Translations under genes and position numbers: made by a program
Part shown: positions 1-4,668 of the stretch, piece by piece
Layout of the letters: every line of letters starts with the position of its first letter
How positions within the stretch are numbered: position 1 is the stretch's first letter
The notes under the pieces: generated by a model
Database searches by the model: none
What the model was told of the DNA's origin: nothing
Seen by the model: the letters and a program-made list of their open reading frames with translations, nothing else
Assembly (NCBI GenBank): GCA_005774595.1
Contig: VAUM01000106.1
Coordinates: forward strand, 1 to 5,961
Origin: Actinomycetota bacterium
GTDB taxonomy: Bacteria; Actinomycetota; Coriobacteriia; Anaerosomatales; D1FN1-002
Reading direction: 5' to 3'
DNA: 5,961 bases

Positions 1-151
1 GCGGCGTCACATACGACGTCGTATGTGACGTCACCGGCGACGTCGTATGTGACGCCGGGGCCGCGGAGAAGGCCGGCGCGGGAACGGCGCCCTCAGCTGG
101 AGCGCTCTCGGCGGGCGCGGCGTCGTGCGCCGGCTTCTTCTTCGCGGTCAT
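1..151 (-). CDS. Partial CDS (N-terminal 50 residues), unknown function, runs off the left edge
   Basis: An open frame starts at ATG (151-149) and stays open to base 1, so only the first 50 residues are visible. The start overlaps the amidohydrolase stop as ATGA (148-151), and a GGAG lies 6 bases upstream, so translational coupling is likely. The peptide begins M-T-A-K-K-K-P, continues as an Ala/Pro/Glu-rich stretch to about residue 33, then has a Ser/Thr-rich repeat (S-H-T-T-S-P-V-T followed by S-H-T-T-S-Y-V-T). It shows no signal peptide or membrane segment. Such a region is usually a disordered leader or linker ahead of a folded domain, which would lie outside the window. Most codons in the first 33 residues end in G or C, as in the neighbours. 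The repeat codons include TCA, CAT and TAT, which are unlike the surroundings. I do not recognise the family. Confidence 0.72.
   Translation of the reverse strand, partial: MTAKKKPAHDAAPAESAPAEGAVPAPAFSAAPASHTTSPVTSHTTSYVTP
2..57. repeat. Nested inverted and direct repeat cluster
   Basis: Three copies of one core are packed into 56 bases. Bases 5-30 form a perfect 26-bp palindrome with no spacer (13-bp arms meeting between 17 and 18). Bases 2-21 and 38-57 are perfect 20-bp inverted repeats separated by 16 bases. Bases 14-30 and 38-54 are 17-bp direct repeats 24 bases apart. A further 10-bp palindrome, GTGACGTCAC, sits at 25-34. All of it lies in the coding frame of the truncated minus-strand gene, where it encodes a Ser/Thr repeat. 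It could be a coding repeat, a palindromic repeat element inserted in frame, or a protein-binding site. The sequence alone does not decide, and the array may continue past base 1. Confidence 0.85.
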
Positions 152-1083
152 CTCGCGCTCCACTCCTCGTCGAGGCGGAAGATCCTCGCGGCGTTGCCGC
201 GCATCACCGCGTCCATCCACGCGTCGGGCACGCCGAGTCCCTCGAGCGTGCGCTGCTGCATGTGCCGGATCCAGGTCCGGTACGGCGCCGTCGTGCCCGA
301 GTCGGTCCCGAACAGCACGCGCTCGGGCCCGAGCGCGGTCAGGCACCGCTCGAACACGTCGGCCACGGACAGCTTCGGCACGTAGTGGTCCATCCAATTG
401 TTGGTGCCGCTCGAGTCCACGCACACGTTGGCGCACTGGTAGCCGAGCCGCAGGACGCTGTCGAGCCAGCCGGCGCCGAAGTGCGCGATCACGAAGCTCA
501 GCTCGGGGAAGTCGCGCGCCACGGGCGACAGGTCGACCGGGTCGGCGTAGCGCAGGTCACCGGTCGGGTCGACCGTCACGCCGTAGTGGATGATGAGGTT
601 GGCGCCGAGTTCGGCGGCCTTCTCGAAGAACGGGCGGCACGCCGGGTCCGACAGCCGGTAGCAGCGGTTGACCGGATACAGCTTCACGCCCCGGAAGCCG
701 GCGGCCATCTCGCGCTCGAGCAACGCGGGCGCGTCGGGCGAGCGCGGGTCCACGCTGCACAGCGCATGCACGTGACCGCACGCGGCGGCGATGAAGTCGC
801 GCGTGTACTGCGAGTCCGGGAACACCGAGACGACGAGCGCCTTGGCCACGTCGGCAGCGCGCAGGCGGTCGACGTACCAGCACGCCGCCTGCTCGGCCGT
901 CAGGTCGGGCAGCTCCTGGCCGCGGCGGCCGAACTTGCGCTCGGCGAGCGCCTTCTTGAAGCGGGCGGGCGCGTCCGGGTTGTTCTCGATGAACTCCGTC
1001 ATGAGCGGCACGGTGAACAGGTGGACGTGCGCGTCGATCGCGTCCCCGGGCGCGGTCGGTCCTGCGGGCGCGAGCTCCGTCAC
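148..1083 (-). CDS. Amidohydrolase family (Amidohydro_2) metal-dependent hydrolase
   Basis: This is a complete 311-residue cytoplasmic TIM-barrel protein of the amidohydrolase superfamily, a normal length for Amidohydro_2 (PF04909). The metal-site landmarks are in order: D17-A-H19-V-H21 at the end of strand 1, G-V-K134-L-Y-P, I-I-H166-Y-G, I-A-H201-F-G, and G-T-D261 near the C-terminus. It ends with the typical G-N-A-A-R-I-F-R-L motif at about 296-304. All expected catalytic ligands are present, so it should be active as a hydrolase or decarboxylase. The family covers many substrates and I cannot assign one. The GTG start at 1083 has only a weak upstream purine run, but it overlaps the stop of the small upstream ORF as GTGA (1080-1083), which supports coupled translation. 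The stop overlaps the next ATG at 148-151. There is no signal peptide. Confidence 0.93.
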   Translation of the reverse strand: MTELAPAGPTAPGDAIDAHVHLFTVPLMTEFIENNPDAPARFKKALAERKFGRRGQELPDLTAEQAACWYVDRLRAADVAKALVVSVFPDSQYTRDFIAAACGHVHALCSVDPRSPDAPALLEREMAAGFRGVKLYPVNRCYRLSDPACRPFFEKAAELGANLIIHYGVTVDPTGDLRYADPVDLSPVARDFPELSFVIAHFGAGWLDSVLRLGYQCANVCVDSSGTNNWMDHYVPKLSVADVFERCLTALGPERVLFGTDSGTTAPYRTWIRHMQQRTLEGLGVPDAWMDAVMRGNAARIFRLDEEWSAR

Positions 1084-1217
1084 GCGGCGCCCGTCCCGGC
1101 CGGCGGCGCGGGCGGCGGCACGTACTCGGCCTCGGGCTCCTTGGGGATCACGATGCTCGCCACGATGTAGACCAGCAGCAGCGGTACAGCGTCTTCACGG
1201 TGGCGCTCCTCCCTCAT
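1080..1217 (-). CDS. Small membrane-anchor protein, probably frameshifted near its start
   Basis: The intact frame runs from ATG 1217 to TGA 1080 (45 residues). It has a hydrophobic segment (L-L-L-V-Y-I-V-A-S-I-V-I) followed by an acidic and Pro/Ala-rich tail, so it resembles a small single-pass membrane protein. The stop overlaps the amidohydrolase GTG as GTGA. The 5' end looks wrong. A strong GGGAGGAG (1213-1206) lies inside this frame, 7 bases before a GTG at 1198 that is in another frame. Reading from that GTG gives M-K-T-L-Y-R with codons GTG AAG ACG CTG TAC, all ending in G or C, whereas the same stretch in the intact frame has poor codons (CGT GAA GCT GTA). One base added near 1179-1184, next to a CTG triplet run, would join the GTG start to the hydrophobic part and give a protein of about 40 residues. 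It may be a real indel, a sequencing error, or a genuine 45-residue protein. No family is recognised. Confidence 0.6.
   Translation of the reverse strand: MREERHREDAVPLLLVYIVASIVIPKEPEAEYVPPPAPPAGTGAA
1206..1213 (-). promoter_or_regulatory. Strong ribosome binding site ahead of GTG 1198
   Basis: GGGAGGAG on the minus strand is followed by a 7-base spacer and then GTG at 1198-1196. This is the best Shine-Dalgarno match among the minus-strand genes here. It points to GTG 1198 as the original start of the small membrane-anchor gene, even though that frame closes after 16 codons in the sequence as given. The ATG at 1217 has no comparable site upstream. Confidence 0.65.
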
Positions 1218-1253
1218 GCGCGGCGCGGCGGCCGTACGGGCGCCCACTCGGGC

Positions 1254-2576
1254 TTATGCGCCAGCGCCGCCGGTCTCAAACGGCCGCGTGCGGGTGACCT
1301 GCAGCCGCGCTATGCGCCGGCGCCGCACCGCGGTCACGCGCAGTTCGAACCCGTCGCACTCGACGGTCTCGCCGGGCTCGGGGATGTGGCCGAGGCGCAT
1401 GAGCACCCAGCCCGCGAGCGTCTCGTACTCGTCGGACTCGGGCAGCTCGAGGCCGAGCATCTCGCCGGCGTCCTCGACCGGCAGGCGCCCGTCGACGGTC
1501 CAGCGGCCCTCGCCGGTCTCGGTGACGTACTTGCGGTCCGGGTCGAACTCGTCGGCGATCTCGCCCACGACCTCCTCGACGATGTCCTCCATCGTGACGA
1601 TGCCCGCGGTGCCGCCGTACTCGTCGACCACGATGACCATGTGATTGCGCCCCGCCTGCATCTCCGAGAGCAGCTGCAGGATGCGCATCGTCTCGGGAAC
1701 GAACGTCGGCGGGCGCATCTCGCCGGTGATCGGCACGCCGGCCACGCGGCACGCCGCTGCGGGGGCGACCAAGTCCTTCAGCAGCACGATGCCGACGACC
1801 TTGTCGGGGTCCTCGTGGTAGACCGGCAGGCGCGAGAAGCCGGAGCGGTCGAACACCGCGAGCGCGTCCTCCAGCGTCACGGTATCCTCGACCATCACGG
1901 CGTCCACGCGCGGGACCATGATCTCGCGCACCACGGTGTCCCCGAGCTCGAAGACCTCGTGGATCATGCGCTTCTCCTCTTCGAGCAGCGTGCCCTGCTC
2001 GGTGACGAGGAGCTTGATCTCCTCCTCGGTGACTCCCGCCTGCCCGGCGCCCGGCTTCACGCCGATGAGCAGGCCGACCGCGTCGGTGCTGCGCGCGAGC
2101 AGCCACACGAGCGGCGAGACGGCGGCGGCCAGCACGCTGATGGGACCTGCGACCGCCTTGGCCACCGCCTCGGCGCGCTGCAGGCCGAGGCGCTTGGGGA
2201 CCAGCTCGCCCACCACGATGCTCACGTACGAGATGACGAGGGTGACGGCTGCCACGGCCGTACCGGTGGCGATGCTGTCGAGCCATGCGACCCCGAGCGA
2301 GCGCAGCCATGCGGCGACCGGCTCGGCGAGGGTGACGGCCGCGGTGGCCGAGGCCATGAAGCCGAGGAACGTGATACCGATCTGCACCGCCGAGAGCAGG
2401 CGCGACGGGTCCGAGGTCAGCCTCAGTGCGGCCTGGGCGCCCTTCGAGCCCTTCTCGGCCGCGGCCTTGAGCGCCGACTGCCGCGCGCTGATGAGCGCGA
2501 TCTCGGACGCGGCGAAGAAGCCGTTGAGCACGATGAGCCCGAACACGAACAGGATCTCGACGGCGTAGTCACCCAT
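1254..2576 (-). CDS. CNNM/DUF21-CBS-CorC_HlyC integral membrane protein (hemolysin C/CorC-like)
   Basis: This 440-residue inner-membrane protein has the full classic layout. An N-terminal CNNM/DUF21 transmembrane domain (PF01595) covers about 1-190, with hydrophobic segments near 5-27, 62-84, 103-123 and 143-163 and the family signature G-E-L-V-P-K at 123-128. A CBS pair follows: CBS1 at about 218-270 (I-M-V-P-R, then F-S-R-L-P-V-Y) and CBS2 at about 282-335 (V-D-E-Y-G-G-T-A-G-I-V-T-M-E-D-I). A CorC_HlyC domain (PF03471) covers about 348-430 (W-x-V-D-G-R-L-P-V). Relatives take part in Mg2+ or other divalent cation homeostasis, and the CBS pair usually binds ATP. 'Hemolysin' is a historical name only. 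I chose ATG 2576 over GTG 2603 because homologues begin just before the first helix and a -10-like TACCCT lies 6 bases upstream of this ATG, which suits a leaderless message. The next minus-strand gene begins about 55 bases downstream, with no clear terminator between them. Confidence 0.94.
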   Translation of the reverse strand: MGDYAVEILFVFGLIVLNGFFAASEIALISARQSALKAAAEKGSKGAQAALRLTSDPSRLLSAVQIGITFLGFMASATAAVTLAEPVAAWLRSLGVAWLDSIATGTAVAAVTLVISYVSIVVGELVPKRLGLQRAEAVAKAVAGPISVLAAAVSPLVWLLARSTDAVGLLIGVKPGAGQAGVTEEEIKLLVTEQGTLLEEEKRMIHEVFELGDTVVREIMVPRVDAVMVEDTVTLEDALAVFDRSGFSRLPVYHEDPDKVVGIVLLKDLVAPAAACRVAGVPITGEMRPPTFVPETMRILQLLSEMQAGRNHMVIVVDEYGGTAGIVTMEDIVEEVVGEIADEFDPDRKYVTETGEGRWTVDGRLPVEDAGEMLGLELPESDEYETLAGWVLMRLGHIPEPGETVECDGFELRVTAVRRRRIARLQVTRTRPFETGGAGA

Positions 2577-2582
2577 GGGGAT

Positions 2583-2588
2583 AGGGTA
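2583..2588 (-). promoter_or_regulatory. Putative -10 box of a leaderless promoter for the CNNM gene
   Basis: TACCCT on the minus strand fits the TANNNT -10 pattern. Six bases separate it from ATG 2576, so transcription would begin at or next to the A of the start codon. No Shine-Dalgarno sequence precedes that ATG, which fits a leaderless message, common in actinobacteria. No convincing -35 hexamer is visible at 16-18 bases upstream, so the call rests on the -10 and its spacing. Confidence 0.45.
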
Positions 2589-2649
2589 GCGCACCGCGAG
2601 CACCGCCCGCGCGCCGTTCTGCGTTCATGCACGCTCACGCTACTTCCGA

Positions 2650-2655
2650 TACCCT
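2650..2655 (+). promoter_or_regulatory. Putative -10 box for the HEAT-like/HD-GYP operon
   Basis: TACCCT, identical to the hexamer of the divergent promoter, lies 33 bases before the chosen GTG start at 2689. Initiation near 2662 would give a leader of about 27 bases that includes the AAGGA ribosome binding site at 2679-2683. I see no clear -35 element. Confidence 0.4.
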
Positions 2656-2676
2656 CTTGTGAGCCGGCTCCCCGCT

Positions 2677-2689
2677 CGAAGGACCTTCG
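2677..2689 (+). promoter_or_regulatory. Ribosome binding site inside a short dyad, sets the start of the HEAT-like gene
   Basis: AAGGA (2679-2683) is 5 bases ahead of GTG 2689, which favours this start over the in-frame GTG at 2659; the latter has no such site and sits only 3 bases after the putative -10. The site is embedded in a perfect 6-bp inverted repeat around one central base (2677-2682 and 2684-2689), which in RNA could fold as a 5-bp stem with a 3-base loop over the ribosome binding site. Confidence 0.55.
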
Positions 2690-4668
2690 TGGCGCTCGAA
2701 GACCAGGAGAAGCGCGACCTCGAGGCGATCGTCCGCGGCCTGTCTGCGGCGGCCAAGTCGCTGCGCCTCTACCCGCCGACGAGCCCGATCCCCAAGCAGT
2801 CCGTCGACGCGGCCGCCGAGGCCCTCGTCGCCTTCCTCGGCGGCCGGCCGGTGCTCTCGCTCGCCGTCGGCCGCGACGGCCTCACCTACACAGACGAGCC
2901 GATCGCCTCGGGCACGCCCGGCGTCGGCGACCTCGCGGGCGACCTGCGCGCCCACGGCGTGGCCGAGGTCGACTTCCTCCCCGGCTGCTCGCCCGACGAC
3001 CTCATGCGCTTCCTCACGCTGGCGATGGGCGACGCGGCCGCCACGCGCACCGAGGGCGGGTTCGCCGCCCAACTGGTCTCGCTCGGCGTCGAGAGCATCC
3101 GCGCCTCCGACGTGCACCTCACCGTCGTCGAAGAGGACCTGCTCACACCGGACACCGACATCGACGCGTTCTTCCGCGACCTCGGCATGGACCCGGCCAA
3201 GCTCACCGCGTGGCTCACCGCGATGTCGAAGAAGGACTCCTCGGCGCTCGAGGACGGGCTCGCGGAACTCGGCCGGGCGGCCGGCGACGACGGCCTCGTC
3301 GACCTCGCGCGCAACCTCGCGGCCGCGTTCGCCGCGCAGGACGCCGGCGGCAAGGACGCGCTGTTCGCCGTCGCGATGGACGCGGGCGACCCGCGCGAGA
3401 TCGTGGCGCGCGCGTTCGCGTTCGTCAGCCCCGACCAGATGGCGGGCGGCCTGACCGGCGGCCTGTACGGCCGCAACATGCTGTCGCTGTCCAACGCGAT
3501 GACGAAGCTGCCGATCGCCGAGCAGCTCGACTCGATCATGGCCGAGGTCCGCGCGATGCTGCCCGACATGGGCCGCTCCGGCAAGGAGTCTGAGTTCCTC
3601 GAGCACATGATGACCGTGCGCGCGAAGACCGAGCCCGAGGTGCCCATCGCCGTCGCCGACCAGACCTACGCGACCGTCGCCAAGCTCACCGAGGTCACCG
3701 AGGAGGAGCGCACCCGCGCGAGCGGCGAGGCCTCCTCGGCCAAGGCGAGCGCGCGTGCGGTCGAGACGATGCTCGCCCTGCTCGACCAGCAGACCGACTA
3801 CGGCCTGTACTGCCACAGCATCGAGAGCCTCGCCGGGATGGTGCCGGTGCTCGTCGAGGAGCGCGACCTCGCGATGGCGCTCCACGTCCTCGGCGAGCTG
3901 CACTCCCGCGAGATGCGCGCCCAGCAGCCCTGGCCCGACCTCGACCGCAAGCTGCGCGACGCGATCTCCTCCGCCACCGGCCGCCGCACCATGGCCGCCG
4001 TGCTCAAGGCGCTCGCGGAGGACCCGAGCCGCATCGCGCTGGCGCGCGAGATCGTGAAGCAGGCCGGCGAGGGCTCCGACGTGGCGCTCGCCGAGGAGGC
4101 GCTCGCGCTCAAGGCCGAGGGCCTGTCGGCCGCCGAGGACCTGGTGGGGCGGCGCATCGTCGACCTGCTCGCTGCGGCCGCGCCGAACGCTCAGTGGTTC
4201 CAACTCGCGCCGATCGTCGCGCGGCTGGCCCGGGAGCCCGACGCGCGGGCCGTCGGCGCCATCCACGCGCTCATGAACCGCGCCGACGAGCAGTCGCGCC
4301 GCGAGGTCGCCAGCGGCCTGGCGATGACGGGCGGCTTCAACGCCGCCAGGGAACTCGGCACGCTGTCGAAGGACGCGAGCGCCGAGGTGGCCGTCATCGC
4401 CGTACGCGCGCTCGGCAAGATGGACGGCGAACCGGCCGCGCGCGTGCTGTCCGAGCGCCTCGGCGAACTCGACATCGACGGCAAGGACTTCGCGCTGGCC
4501 CGCGAGGTCATCGGCGCGCTCGCGCGCGTGAGCGACCCGTCCGCGGAGGCGGCGCTCAAGTCGCTCGCGGCGCGCAAGGCGCTCATCAAGCGCGGCCACT
4601 TCGCCGAGGTGCAGGACCTCGTCAAGCAGGCGCTCGACTACCGTACGCGCCAGGGGGGAGCGAAGTGA
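2689..4668 (+). CDS. HEAT-like repeat protein with N-terminal L-Y-P-P-T-x-P module
   Basis: This 659-residue protein has no signal peptide or membrane segment, so it is probably cytoplasmic. Residues 16-145 form an N-terminal module: helix, L-Y-P-P-T-S-P at 27-33, a second helix, a short beta segment (V-G-R-D-G-L-T-Y at 60-67), then a helical part ending S-L-G-V-E-S-I at 131-137. The HD-GYP protein encoded next begins with a matching module. From about 160 onward it is almost all amphipathic helices rich in Ala, Leu, Glu and Arg. Paired helices at about 357-410 (L-L-D-Q-Q-T-D-Y-G-L-Y, then V-L-V-E-E-R-D-L-A-M-A-L) and 503-630 look like HEAT-type repeats (for example A-V-I-A-V-R-A-L-G-K-M at 568-578). 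Such solenoids are usually binding scaffolds; no catalytic motif is visible. GTG 2689 is chosen for its AAGGA site; starting at GTG 2659 would add 10 residues. The stop overlaps the next start as GTGA, so the two proteins are probably made together and may interact. Confidence 0.88.
   Translation: MALEDQEKRDLEAIVRGLSAAAKSLRLYPPTSPIPKQSVDAAAEALVAFLGGRPVLSLAVGRDGLTYTDEPIASGTPGVGDLAGDLRAHGVAEVDFLPGCSPDDLMRFLTLAMGDAAATRTEGGFAAQLVSLGVESIRASDVHLTVVEEDLLTPDTDIDAFFRDLGMDPAKLTAWLTAMSKKDSSALEDGLAELGRAAGDDGLVDLARNLAAAFAAQDAGGKDALFAVAMDAGDPREIVARAFAFVSPDQMAGGLTGGLYGRNMLSLSNAMTKLPIAEQLDSIMAEVRAMLPDMGRSGKESEFLEHMMTVRAKTEPEVPIAVADQTYATVAKLTEVTEEERTRASGEASSAKASARAVETMLALLDQQTDYGLYCHSIESLAGMVPVLVEERDLAMALHVLGELHSREMRAQQPWPDLDRKLRDAISSATGRRTMAAVLKALAEDPSRIALAREIVKQAGEGSDVALAEEALALKAEGLSAAEDLVGRRIVDLLAAAAPNAQWFQLAPIVARLAREPDARAVGAIHALMNRADEQSRREVASGLAMTGGFNAARELGTLSKDASAEVAVIAVRALGKMDGEPAARVLSERLGELDIDGKDFALAREVIGALARVSDPSAEAALKSLAARKALIKRGHFAEVQDLVKQALDYRTRQGGAK
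4653..4660 (+). promoter_or_regulatory. Ribosome binding site of the HD-GYP gene
   Basis: GGGGGGAG ends 4 bases before GTG 4665. It lies within the last codons of the HEAT-like gene and, with the GTGA overlap at 4665-4668, fixes the start of the downstream gene and indicates coupled translation. Confidence 0.7.

Noticed and set aside
2..57. CRISPR array or transposon end
   Set aside because: The copies are on both strands with short irregular spacing and no uniform spacers, and no transposase or target-site duplication is visible.
25..1170. Plus-strand open frame of 381 codons
   Set aside because: It is antisense to the amidohydrolase, which has every metal-site motif on the minus strand. 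The product is Arg/His-rich and featureless.
1199..1253. Possible terminator after the CNNM gene
   Set aside because: GCCC-GAGT-GGGC (1250-1239) could form only a 4-bp stem and has no T-run after it, so it is not convincing as an intrinsic terminator.
2577..2603. GTG 2603 or GTG 2594 as the CNNM start
   Set aside because: Neither has a ribosome binding site, the added residues precede the usual family start, and the -10-like box would then fall inside the coding region.
2659..2688. GTG 2659 as the start of the HEAT-like protein
   Set aside because: There is no ribosome binding site, it sits 3 bases after the putative -10, and the added residues look unlike the helical N-terminus. GTG 2689 has AAGGA at good spacing.
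1200..3593. Long plus-strand open frame of 797 codons
   Set aside because: It crosses the divergent promoter region, runs antisense to the CNNM gene, and then lies in another frame of the HEAT-like gene. The product is Arg/His/Asp-rich low-complexity sequence with no motifs, as expected of a GC-rich shadow frame.
2635..4599. Long minus-strand open frame of 654 codons
   Set aside because: It is antisense to the HEAT-like gene, rich in Arg, Gly, Ala and His, with no domain. The plus strand shows a coherent helical protein, a ribosome binding site and a GTGA junction.
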